From NCBI GenBank assembly GCA_934047225.1, contig OW204001.1, forward strand, positions 13,810,201 to 13,874,200: a stretch of 64,000 bases of DNA, in the 5' to 3' direction. The translations under genes and the position numbers were made by a program. Positions within the stretch are counted from its first letter, which is position 1; every line of letters starts with the position of its first letter. Positions 51,301 to 60,591 of this stretch are shown here, one piece after another. This DNA is from Ypsolopha sequella. Its lineage: Eukaryota; Arthropoda; Insecta; Lepidoptera; Ypsolophidae. Under the pieces are notes generated by a model. It saw nothing but the letters and a program-made list of their open reading frames with translations, ran no database searches and was not told the origin of the DNA.

Positions 51301-54300
51301 TCTGCCGCAGGTTATTAAGATGTTACTGTTTATTTACCAATTCTAATGTCGGCTTAGAATAAACAAGACATGATACTAGGAGTAATAAAATAAAGAATAG
51401 CTCACCTATAATTCTCTGGCCACACGCCAACTTCTGCAAGCTTGTTTTGAGGATGTCCACTGAGTTGTCTGGATGTCCAGTGGTTGTGCGCTGACATGGC
51501 GTGCTCTGGTTTAGTGTAGTCTCCGTATCCATAAGGATGGGACACAGCGTCACTGGGGTTCGGGTAGTGTTGGTAAGTAATTCCGCCACTTTGGTGAGAT
51601 GGACTGGCGGTGGTCGGACTTGAACTGGGAGGGGTGTCTGATGGTGGTTGCAAAGGTGGGGGAAGTTCAGAAGCATGGGAAATGGGAGTCAGATTTCCGG
51701 ATGAGAAGGATGTTGATGTTGGTGGATGTAGAGACGAAGCCAGAGTGGATTGGCAGACTGAAGGAGCGGTCAACGCTGATTGGTGGAGAGACGGAGCTAA
51801 GGCTGAGTTAAGGCTTGATCCCAAGGCGGATGAGTAGGATTGCTGCCAGGAAGCGCACTGAGCATTGAAAGTGGAAGGAGGTTCGTACTGCTGGTGCACG
51901 GAAGGGAAAGCAGATTGTAAGGACATGGTATTGAATGCACTAAGTTGTTGAGAGTTGAGTTGCTTGCGAAGCCGGGCTCTTCGGTTCGAGAACCAGACCT
52001 GAACAAAAAAAATTAAAAGTTGTTAAAGTTGCGTTTTTTCTGCATTTAATCATTTTTTATCGACAAACTATCGGTAGTTTATTCTGGAACGTTAGACAAT
52101 AATCTACTCAAGCTAATTGTTTTAATTGATTTGCTCGTTTTAATCCCTACGAGGATCGAAGCCTGTAAAGGATTGAGTGGAATATAAATAAATTATTCAC
52201 CTAGAAATTTACCTAAGGTAGTCGATTAAATACTTCGAATTTATTGGAATAAAATATAAGTAACAAAGGATGCCACGAACAGATTTCAGATTTATACAAA
52301 TTTTTATTTTGATAAAAATCTAGACCATGGAATTAGTAAATTGAGATACTGAAATCAGTAAAAAATTGCTTTTGAATTGAACTATATTTTTATTCAAATA
52401 AAGATTTGTATAGATCTGAAATCTGCAAAGGAGTATACTCCGTATACTCTTATAAACAATCTAAAATTTTACAGTTGGTGAATTTAGTAAAAAAAACTGT
52501 AGGAAATATAAGCACCATATGGTTGCAAGCAGCTCGATTACAAGGCATGTTGTAATTAATTACAAAGGTGATTACGTAATTTTTTACTCCACTCTCCGCG
52601 GAGGGGCGGGAAATGAATTTGATCGAACACAATGAGCTTTAGGTAATTACATTCATCTATCATTGACTTATAGGATCCTACTGTTTGACATTCTGGTAGG
52701 AAGGATACGAGTTCAATTAGAGTGCAGAAGGTATAATAAAAATAAGTAGGTGGCTCGAGCGGTAAAACGCTGGCCTTTCATTCTTGGGGCCCAGTTTCGA
52801 TCCCCGGTTGGGTATGCACCAATAAACTTTTTGTAATTTATGTGCATAGTATTTGTATTCTTCCACTTGCTGCCCGGTGAAACCTGCATGCCCAAAAAAG
52901 CGTGTATTTGTGCCCGGATCACGGCGATAGGTTGGGATGTAATAATCGTCAGTGAAACGCGGGTGTACTTAGTGTGGGCTGTGGCTAGCATTTTGCAGTT
53001 CACATTCGAGAACACCTCTAACACCGCCTCGGAGATTCATGTCGTGACGAATGACGAGATACATATGTAATAAAAACCGGCCAAGTGCGAGTCGGACTCG
53101 CACACGAAGGGTTCCGTACCATTATCTATAAAAACGGCAAAAAACATGTCTGTTGTATGGGAGCCCTAAATATTTATTTTATCCTGTTTTGTAGTATTTG
53201 TTGCAAAAGCGGCAACAGAAATACATCATCTGTGAAAATTTCAACGGTTCATGAGATACAGCCTGGTGACAGACGGACAGACGGACAGCGGAGTCTTAGT
53301 AATAGGGTCTCGTTGGTTACCCTTTGGGTACGGAACCCTAAAAAGAATGTATTTTGTTTGAACCAACCAAATTAATACTATGATAGAAATAAATTTCTAT
53401 ATTTGAATAATCGTACGGTAGATCAACCGCCCGGTTAGCGAGAGGTCCCAGTTTCGAATCCCGGTTCAGAGCTCCTCACATCCAGATTTACTTTTCTTTC
53501 TGTATTTCTATACTGTAATGTCATAATATTAACCAAATCAATACTTCAGCACCAATGATATTAGAAGAAAGTGTAGATAGGTTATAGGCGATCCGCGGGT
53601 CGCACGTTAAAACTTGGCTAATTTGCAAACCTGAACTTACTATCGCGTTGGTGTCAGCGCACGACGCAGGTCGCACGGGACGACGCACAGCAATATATAG
53701 GTCTTTTCTCTTTTTCCCTCGCGATAATTATGGCTTCCATGTGTCAATGTAACATTGCAATACTACGTAATTTACTGAAGTAATCTATGTTGTGTGCCGT
53801 TTTAGAAGTTTAAATCTTGTGTAGGTAACCTATCTATACTTTTTTCTAATATCATTGTTCGCGCGGGGGTACATGTCAATCGGTAGCCTGGCTTCTAGGA
53901 ATTTAAACACTATAGAGGTTTTTTCGGGGGTGGACCGCGCGTAAAAACGGTGATTCAGCACCTCTCAGATTTTTACGTTTACGCAGTAAGCTAACTAAAT
54001 ATAAACTTTCTTTTGGGACACCTTGACTTAGAACTTAAATATTGACCTGAACTCTAGCCTCAGTGAGCTTGGTTTTCTGCGCCAACTCCTCCCTGGTATA
54101 CACATCAGGGTACTGAGTTCTGGTGAACGCCCGCTCCAGAGCTTCAAGCTGATCTCCGGAGAAAGTGGTCCTGGATCTACGTTGCTTCCTCTTCAAAGTA
54201 ATACCCGGTTCTGACTCTGTGTCTGAATCTTCGCAAGAGGATGGACCTTTAGGACAAAGGAGAAACTTGTTGATGCAAACAATTCGGAAATCGCTAAGTT

Positions 54301-55307
54301 ACTCGTATGTTAATTAAATTAGTATGGACTTATTAAATTGGTAGCAGATGGTAAAAAGTGAAAAATTTGTGCTAATGCCACTTCACCACGATAAACTAAT
54401 AAAACATATTGTAAAAGTTAAGTCTTGTACAATTTGGTACCCAAACAATAATTTATTAAATTACCTCAGCATCACACATAACATGACAAATGAAAATGCT
54501 GTTCAACTAATTTTGTTAGTTGTCGCTCTGATGAAATTTGTGAGGTGCCCCTTCTAGAGGTGCCCCATTTTGTTTTGTTTGTGTTTTGTCGATTACAATT
54601 GAGCTGCCACTTGGACCACACGCGGGCTTGATTATAATTGTATATCCTACTGGGGGCCGCATATAAAATGGTAAAGTAGCTCCTGATGGAATACAGGAGC
54701 CAAAGAGAAATATAATTAACAAAATATGTATTGTACATATTAAATTATAAATATGGTTTAATTATGTTCCTTGCGGGTTGGTGAATCAAGCAGGAAATTT
54801 TGCATGAGAAATTGTAATCGGTCGTTCAATAACTAGGTATTACTAGAGTCAATAAACCATGGGAATAGAAATGGCCGTCCGCCCTTGTTGCTGTCAGCAC
54901 AGATCAAACACACACCTGACATATTTACGTCACAGTATGGCATTTGAGAGATTGACAATATATAGGGTGAAATTTAATCAACCGCCCGAATTCCTAGGAA
55001 TTTCAGTAAGTGTTAGAGACCACACATGTAAAGTTTCAGGTGGATCAGATAATGTAATGGTTGGTCACGTGACATCAAGATTCGTATTAATATGTGAGTA
55101 AGATTTTGATTCAGTTATGTGCGAGGACTTTACACGATGAATCCAAAGCTACATCTACACAGACGGTGTCAACAAAGACAACTAAATCGATATTTTATTC
55201 ATACATACATACACCTATCGATGTCACGTGACCTGCCATTACTTTATCTGATCTACCAGAAACATCACATATGTAGTCTTTATCTACATTCACGATGAAT
55301 CCAAAGC

Positions 55308-55339
<32 letters not shown>

Positions 55340-58300
55340 GAGTGTCCACCCACACAACTAAATCGAAATTTTATTCACACATTAATACGATTCTCGATGT
55401 CACGTGACCTGCCATTAATTTATCTGATCCACCTGAAAGGTCACATGTGGAGTTTCTGTCACTTACTAAACCTCCCATAGAAATTCGGGTGGTAAATTAA
55501 ATTTCACCTTATACACCCACTGACCGCTATTATTTTTAATGCTATTTGTATTGAGAGGTGGATAGGACGGTCGCCATTTCTGCACCTAAGGTCTATTGAT
55601 TTGACCATGGCTCATGGATTTGACTAATACAACTCGCAACTCGCAATAGCTGGCCTGGAGGTGCGGATTCGGATCCTTAAAGTTATTCTCAGAAAAAAAT
55701 ATCCAAATTTGTTTAAATCCGTTCTTATAGAATACCAAAGCAATGGATTTCAGCCTAAGCAAATTATTATTATGAGTTTATGAGGCTACGAAATGGAGAA
55801 GAAAAATATTTCTCAAAATAATTATTGTCGTGCCTTCGGAGTCTGGTAAATATTTTTAAAGTCGAATTTTCATGATTGGGCAAACCAATTTCTGGCGAGC
55901 TTATGCAAATACTTCAAGGAAAAGCCTCGGCCCGAAATAACCGTTAACCGCTGTCGCGGCTCGCAGGCACGAACCGCAAATTTTCAATACGCCCGGTACC
56001 CAAGGCATTGAGTACTAAGAGCTCGCTTTTCCAGTGTAGATATTATTTTAGCCTCGCACAACTTAATATGCATAATCTTATCGCTGTGCAGAATCTCTCC
56101 ACGAAACCGCACTCCTTTGAGATATTAGGAGCGCCATTTTATATTGGATAGCTATACAGCACAAGACGTGCAGTACGGACAGATTGTCGTAATGCAAGCC
56201 CCGCGGCCAAACGCGATGGGATAATAACACCTTTGGATACTAATTTCATTTTTATAACCTACAATTTTGAAGCCGACACAAGGGGCGCTGCCGTGCCGTG
56301 CGCGCGCGCTTCGATCTGGTCCCCTTTTACGTGGATTATTAACTTTATACGCCATTTCGCGAAGTTTGCAAGCTTTCAGACAGTTTCATTATAAGTATTT
56401 AGTTATAATAATAGTATACTTAACTAAATTAAGTGATTATGGCGCGGAATTAAGGCGTTAACTACTATGATGACACGGTGTGTTTTACGCTTCGTTTTTG
56501 CTGATTTCACTTGTCTTTTTATGCTAATCGTGTAGTCAAGGATCTCTTTAATTTAGCGATTCTCGTCGAGTAATTAAATATTTTTTTATTTAAACGCATT
56601 AGTTAGTTTTATTAAATTAAATGATTACCTAGTTTATGAGAGTTCACGGGCACGAGGCTTCCATTAAACTATCAAGTGGAAGCAGTACGGAACTAGCGCA
56701 ATATAAAGTTTTATGCAAACACACAATGCTAGATTTCTCGTTCAAATATACAGAAGTGTTGGAAAGCAATATTTAGGTACCTACTCTAGCTTTTATTTGA
56801 GAATTGCAACACTGAAACAATGACTGGGTTCAAATCTAGTCCATTCTTTTATTCACGGATGAGGCAATCAAGACTTATTAGGAAATCGAATCACAGGCAA
56901 AATGCTTTTAAAAAATATGAGATTTGACTAAGGGTATCAGAAAAATAGTCCGAGGTAAGTCAAACTTACCTAGAATACCATCAATGCTGTGATTCCTCCT
57001 AGGGTCGGATTCATCCCGTTTCCCTCCTCTGATAAGTCTTGATATGGAACTGACTGAGGGGGCCGTGTTTTTATCACAAACGCCTTCTTTTATAAGTTTA
57101 TCTCTAATCTCCCAGGAGAATATACCTGGGTTTTGTCTCTTCAGTTCTTCGATCCTATTCTCTACTTCTGGTGTTGCGACTCTCGGCTTTGAGCCCCCAA
57201 TCACACCAGGGCGGATGGATCCAGTTTCCTGTTGACAAATATAAATATTTAAACAACAGTCATGCACTTATCTTTTTATATGGGTTTTGGAAGCAAAATA
57301 ACAAATTATTTACTATTGAAAGGGCTTCGTGTTTATAAAAGATGTCAGTTACAGATGAAGATAAAAGGCAATTTCTATAAACCTGACTTACTTACACTCA
57401 CCAAAGAAATCATCTGATGAGGATTTACGAAACGTGACCGCACTACTAACGTTGCCATATCCACGGTCTTCAGTGGGATGTGGTGGTACGGGAGAGGACG
57501 ACCGTTGATAAATATCTCACCTGGTATCTGTTGAGAATCTTGGATACGCAACCATGAGATGATGCAGGGCTGCACTCCTACTGTTGCCATCTCCACGATC
57601 TTCTGTCGGATTTGTTTCCGGAGATGCCACAGTTGATTAACAGTCATCACCTGAGGTGAGGCCCTATTATTTATCTTTGAATCGGTGGTCAACTGAGTGC
57701 CTATCATCAAAAACATAGATATACTATCGAATTCTGATTGTCTAAGGATATGTTCGCACTTAAAGTGATGTGAGAGTAAATAGTTCATTGATCACTGAAG
57801 TTGGCAATTTTGAAAGTTAAATTTTTACGGTTTTGATAATAGGCACCCAGTTGGTAAAGGATTTAAAGGTACAAAATAGGCCCGCTGGTATATGTTGATG
57901 ATCTTGGAAACGCATATAGCTGCCGTAAGATTTCGCATGGGTGCACTCCTTCTGCCGTCATCTCTGCGGTCTTTAGTTGGATGAAGCTTAGGAAGAGCAG
58001 ACCATTGGTGTATAGTCCTTATCTGGTATCGGTTAAGGATCTTTGAGACGAAGCCATGTGAGACCCGCGGCTGCTGCGAGATTTCATAGGCTGCACTCCT
58101 ACCGCTGCCATTTCCACGCTCTTCAGTCGGGTGTAGTTGAGGAGAAACCGACACCGTTGCTAAAAAGTTCTCATCTGTTACTTATTGAGGATCTTAGAGA
58201 AACAACCATACAATACCCGCAGCTACTGCGAAACGATACAGGGCCGCAATTCCACCACTGCTATCTCCATAATCTGTAGTCGAATGGTTCGAGACAGGCC

Positions 58301-58496
58301 GACCGTTGATGAACAATCCTCACCTGGTATCTATTGAGGATCTTTGAGACGCAGCCATGTGAGACCCGCAACTGCCGCGAGATGACGCAGGGTCGCACTC
58401 CTGCTGCCGCCATCTCCACAATCTTCAGTCGGATGTGGTTCGGCAGAGGCCGACCGTTGATGAACACTCCACCCAGCTGATTCATTCGACCCTGAC
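48200..58496 (-). CDS. gsb: Gooseberry-like Pax3/7 transcription factor (spliced)
   Basis: Five coding exons join with matching phases: 58324-58496, 56970-57228, 54047-54246, 51406-51998 and 48200-48320. They give 447 residues after an unlocated N-terminal exon. Counting from the first full codon: PAI half of the paired domain at residues 2-57, RED half to about 127, octapeptide HSIDGILG at 137-144, paired-type homeodomain at about 165-224 with Ser50, then a Ser/Pro/Gln/His-rich tail. This is the Pax3/7 architecture; in insects these are the segment-polarity and neural genes gooseberry and gooseberry-neuro and the pair-rule gene paired. [20 protein letters not shown] and the octapeptide favour gooseberry over paired. 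The family binds DNA in the nucleus through both domains. The choice of gsb over gsb-n is inference. Confidence 0.88.
48321..51405 (-). other. gsb last intron
   Basis: About 3.1 kb with donor GTGAGC and acceptor TTTGTTACAG. No other gene seen. Positions 50820-51020 are GC-richer than the surroundings and include a perfect TAATTGATTA at 50907-50916. The 62-80 codon frames here lack domains. Confidence 0.7.
50907..50916. promoter_or_regulatory. Palindromic P2-type homeodomain dimer site
   Basis: TAATTGATTA has two TAAT cores separated by two bases, the spacing bound cooperatively by paired-class homeodomains. It lies in a GC-rich segment of the gsb intron, so autoregulation or cross-regulation is possible. 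Inference from motif and location only. Confidence 0.35.
51406..51998 (-). CDS. gsb: gsb exon: homeodomain helix 3 and C-terminal tail
   Basis: The acceptor TTTTTTTGTTCAG is followed by [14 protein letters not shown], that is homeodomain residues 47-60 with Ser50 and Asn51. A tail of about 180 residues follows, rich in Ser, Pro, Gln, His and Thr, with Ala/Leu-rich repeats, and carries a SHPYGYGDY segment; it is a likely transactivation region. The exon ends AATTATAG before GTGAGC. Read without splicing, that donor gives one Arg and then TGA at 51402-51404, so intron retention would make a protein 40 residues shorter with a different end. Open frames of 62-117 codons on either strand here are shadows. 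Confidence 0.9.
52743..53075 (+). mobile_element. tRNA-derived SINE
   Basis: The head has an A box (TGGCTCGAGCGG) and B box (GTTTCGATCCC, near 52793), followed by an unrelated body of about 250 bp and an A-rich end directly against the next element. No functional tRNA fold closes. Confidence 0.6.
53076..53344 (+). mobile_element. Lepidopteran dispersed element (GGCCAAGTGCGAGTCGG family), copy B
   Basis: Same family and orientation as 9169-9520, but with a single head. It runs from ACCGGCCAAGTGCGAGTCGG to GGGTACGGAACCCTAAAAA, with the same inverted AGGGTTCCGTACC/GGTACGGAACCCT pair. Confidence 0.88.
53412..53485 (+). repeat. tRNA-like SINE fragment
   Basis: A good B box (GTTTCGAATCC at about 53450) sits behind a degraded A box region (GGTTAGCGAGAGG). 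No acceptor stem, so it is not a tRNA gene. Confidence 0.45.
53553..53857. repeat. Fold-back MITE-like element
   Basis: CAATGATATTAGAAGAAAGT and GTAGATAGGTTA pair with TAACCTATCTATAC and TTTTTTCTAATATCATTG at the other end. The centre is GC-rich (GATCCGCGGGTCGCACG). About 305 bp. Confidence 0.75.
54047..54246 (-). CDS. gsb: gsb exon: linker and homeodomain residues 1-46
   Basis: The acceptor TTTGTCCTAAAG completes the Gly of the octapeptide. The exon codes an acidic linker ([13 protein letters not shown]), the basic LKRKQRR, then the N-terminal arm and helices 1-2 of a paired-class homeodomain ([20 protein letters not shown]), ending at Gln46. 200 bp: two bases complete a codon, then 66 codons. 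This ESEPG...[12 protein letters not shown] arrangement is typical of gsb, gsb-n and paired. Confidence 0.93.
54961..55513. mobile_element. Fold-back element with tandemly duplicated right arm
   Basis: Ends TATAGGGTGAAATTTAATCA and TAAATTTCACCTTATA are inverted repeats, with pairing continuing through CCCGAATTCC, GGTGGATCAGATAA and GGTCACGTGACATC. The right arm occurs twice in tandem, with CACGATGAATCCAAAGCT near 55132 and again near 55291, separated by a (TA)n run at 55307-55332. A related end is at about 659-685. Confidence 0.8.
55307..55332. repeat. (TA)n microsatellite
   Basis: Thirteen or so TA units inside the fold-back element. Confidence 0.9.
56970..57228 (-). CDS. gsb: gsb exon: RED half of paired domain and octapeptide
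   Basis: The acceptor TTTGTCAACAG is followed by [20 protein letters not shown] (linker between the two helical subdomains). Then come [24 protein letters not shown] and [11 protein letters not shown] (RED subdomain), and the octapeptide HSIDGIL(G), which in Pax proteins recruits Groucho-type co-repressors. The exon ends CTAG before GTAAGT. 259 bp: 86 codons plus one base, matching the next exon's phase. Confidence 0.95.
57402..57520 (-). pseudogene. Decayed paired-box exon copy 5
   Basis: On the minus strand it reads [16 protein letters not shown], then [10 protein letters not shown], matching the exon's [20 protein letters not shown]. The central part is deleted. The end is followed by a consensus donor-like GTGAGTGTAAGT, which may be the ancestral intron start. 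Confidence 0.8.
57521..57650 (-). pseudogene. Decayed paired-box exon copy 4, splice sites retained
   Basis: It reads VNQL, then [17 protein letters not shown], ending CAG at a GTGAGA donor. It begins after CTCACCTCAG, in the same place as the acceptor of the real exon, and is the only copy that keeps the VNQL start. Internal deletions leave 130 bp against 173, so inclusion would shift the frame. In the phase of the real exon it meets TAA within four codons. It lies in one open frame with copy 5. Confidence 0.8.
57660..57884. mobile_element. Fold-back MITE, copy C (diverged)
   Basis: It shares TGCCTATCATCAAAAACATA, the GGCACCCAGT region and the AATAGGCCCGCTGG end with the copies at 28395-28631 and 60355-60591. 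It sits between exon copies 3 and 4, so it entered after the array existed. Confidence 0.8.
57885..58022 (-). pseudogene. Decayed paired-box exon copy 3
   Basis: It retains stretches of the exon (TGGTAT, GTTGATGATCTTGGAAACGC, GTGCACTCC, GCCGTCATCTC) on the plus strand, with a deletion over the RVSHG region. The donor is lost at the MITE boundary. Confidence 0.75.
58023..58173 (-). pseudogene. Decayed paired-box exon copy 2
   Basis: Best preserved at its end: the minus strand still reads [16 protein letters not shown]. Roughly 75-80% identical to the exon by eye. The donor GT has become AT (CCAGATAAGG). Confidence 0.85.
58174..58320 (-). pseudogene. Decayed paired-box exon copy 1
   Basis: It starts almost directly after the true exon's donor: GTGAGG, then ATTGTTCATCAACGGTCGGC, which matches GTGTTCATCAACGGTCGGCC of the exon. 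Similarity of about three quarters runs through the whole unit. The copy has frame-breaking changes and its donor is lost (AACAGATGAG). Confidence 0.85.
58324..58496 (-). CDS. gsb: gsb exon: PAI half of paired domain
   Basis: The acceptor TTTCACCATCAG is followed by [20 protein letters not shown], then [30 protein letters not shown] and LNRYQ. This is the N-terminal beta unit and three helices of a paired domain, the half that makes the main DNA contacts. 173 bp: two bases plus 57 codons, ending in phase 0 at GTGAGG. The usual GRVNQLGG has Met for Val. The previous exon should end in phase 1 with a Gly codon. The internal ATG could be mistaken for the start, but the upstream GQGR is conserved family sequence, so translation begins earlier. 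Confidence 0.93.
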
Positions 58497-60354
58497 CTGA
58501 TGGTGAAAGCTAGAATAAGTATTGGTTTGGAATAACGATTCGTCTTAGTAGAAAATATGAATAATACATGATTAATTTAGTCCCTGATTTAACATTTAAC
58601 TAATGGCGGTTGTTTAAGAAATAAATGCTTATGATTCCTTTGCAAAGTATCTGAAAAATATCTTCTTAGTATAATATTTTCTTAGTATATTATCCGAAAT
58701 ACTATTACAAAATTATAATAAAAGCTTTTATATTTCCAATGGATTCAAATAGCTCTAAGTACACAACAGTATCAACAATGGCGTAAACATACAGAAGCAG
58801 TTCATCTTTGCTTTCATCATCTTGAATGGCATACGTCATCGGTATGGAAGGCTGCATAATAAGCTCTTGTATAGAAACTTCGGTCATCGTAATTTTACGT
58901 TCCATTGCAAGTGTTCTCAAGCAAGAGGGATCCAATTTCTTTTAACACGAATGCAATCGACTAGAAACGATAACAGTACGTTTCAGCTCTTGCTGCCCTC
59001 GACGTATGTAATTACGAGTGTTTTATAGGTCGCGTTTTCCTTGCTTTGCAATAAACGAAATTCGAATCCCAACTTATTATTGTAAATTTTACAACAAAAT
59101 TTCAATAACAAAAAGTTGTTTAAATGTTGCTCCTGCAATTAATTTCAAAGGTTTACATGCGAAAAAGTCATCAAAAAGTTTAATGAAGGTTCCATTTCGA
59201 TGAGACTTTTTAATCGAAGGGTAATTAAGATGGCGCTTCTTCGCAATGAATTCGGAATCCAAAGGCAATTCAGATGAAAAACTTTTTAAAATCTCTATAA
59301 TGTGTGTGAGTTATTGTAAAACTATTATAATCACATCAATGGTGGGGGACCACCTGGCGTCAAAGAGACCGCCGCTCGTCATTTTTGCAAGTCTTTTGTA
59401 AACGCTCGCTACTCATGGGCTATTGAGGCGAGATGGTGTGGACGGAAAATATGTTAGGCCATGATTTTATTCATATGGGATACTTTTTTCCGTGTGATTA
59501 TGAAATTAAGTCGGTCAAGTGCGAGAGAACTGGCTCCTTGACATGAACAAAATTAAATGAAATTATATCTAATAACTTCGACTTGCGTAGAACCTGTAAG
59601 AAAATACGCCAAAACTTCGTTTGTCAAAAAATTGTAATCACAAATTAGTAATTCATTGGTAATTGTCAATTTCTTTCATGGTCCGTTTTAAGATTTTAGG
59701 TCAACAGGAAAACCTTTAACGTTTTCAAATATAAAATAAATGATACAAAATGCCGTATGTTATATACTAAGTGAGAAGCATGTTATTTTTATATTACCAT
59801 TGAGCTGCTTAGTATCTTGTACTAAAATATATTAATTTAATACCGTAGTCAAGGCTCTTCAAACCGTTTTTTAAAAAAGGGTAGAGAAAAAGAAGGGATG
59901 GTTGGAGATCTGAGTGATACTATAGTGGTTATATTTTTTAATTAACCCTAAAATAATATAGTTTATGAAACTAGCACATAAAGAGGTTAATAAAACACAA
60001 GTTTTACCACCGGCTCGTTTTTTAATAGTATACACGAGTGTTCTAATACATAACTTTATCTACACAGAAGCAATAGATTTTCAGTCCAAAAAATATTGAT
60101 AACATCAAGCTATTTTTGAATTTTCTGGAAAATATAGTTCTTTTTCATCGCTGTTTCCAGAATTTCAGGTGTAATCAAAGTATTTCAGACCAAAATGGAA
60201 CTTTCGACCCAAAAAAATAAAGCAAAAATGTTTCGTTAATTATGACCCAGCAACGTGCTAACCAACCAAAATGCAATAGTCCACCCGTCTCACCATAGAT
60301 AAATGGCTGAAAATAAAATTGATATGTAATCTTTAAAACTTAACCTCCTAACCT
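58497..60354. other. gsb upstream/first-intron DNA
   Basis: The N-terminal coding exon was searched for and not found. A minus frame at 58705-58935 (MERKITMTEVSIQELIMQPS in its middle) looks protein-like but has no known domain, no ATG at its edge and a stop just upstream. Positions 59961-60065 match 47273-47411 in reverse. Confidence 0.5.
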
Positions 60355-60591
60355 GCCCCCCTATTCTGTATCTTTAGTTGCCAACTGCACGAGGTGCCTA
60401 TCATCAAAAACATAGCTAAAAACTGAAATTTTAAAATTGCCTTTAGTGAGTATTGAACTATTAACAATCTGTGTCGTCACTTCAAGTGTGAAAATATCCT
60501 TAGGACATAGGAATTCGATAGTATATCTATGTTTTTGATGATAGACACCCAGTCCAGAAGGCAACTAGAGATACACAATAGGCCCGCTGGT
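60355..60591. mobile_element. 237-bp fold-back MITE, copy B
   Basis: Nearly identical to 28395-28631 over the full length, in the same orientation, including the internal palindrome. Confidence 0.88.

Larger units (their letters stand above)
51999..54046 (-). other. gsb homeodomain intron, rich in SINE/MITE insertions
   Basis: It splits the homeodomain between residues 46 and 47, a position conserved in the paired class. It holds a tRNA-derived SINE (52743-53075), a full lepidopteran repeat (53076-53344), another tRNA-like segment (53412-53485) and a fold-back element (53553-53857). The donor is the weak GTCAAT. Confidence 0.8.
54247..56969 (-). other. gsb intron between paired box and homeobox
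   Basis: 2.7 kb. It contains the fold-back element 54961-55513 and a segment at about 55900-56360 of higher GC. That segment has several homeodomain/POU-like motifs (ATATGCATAATC, GGATAATA, TTTATACG) and is a candidate enhancer only by composition. The small frames here are not genes. Confidence 0.6.
57229..58323 (-). other. gsb intron 2: array of decayed paired-box exon copies
   Basis: This 1095-bp intron is mostly five head-to-tail degenerate copies of exon 58324-58496 plus one MITE. All copies lie on the same strand as the gene. See the individual entries. Confidence 0.85.

Noticed and set aside
51402..51404. TGA as the stop codon of gooseberry
   Set aside because: It overlaps a strong splice donor (AG before GTGAGC), and a phase-matched terminal exon with a good acceptor exists at 48200-48320.
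51599..51837. Plus-strand frames opposite the gsb tail
   Set aside because: They are antisense shadows of the Ser/Pro-rich coding exon.
57375..57788. 137-codon minus frame as a gene
   Set aside because: It is explained by decayed exon copies 4 and 5 plus part of a MITE that happen to be open together.
57825..58154. 109-codon minus frame as a gene
   Set aside because: It is made of exon copies 2 and 3 with frame shifts relative to the true exon.
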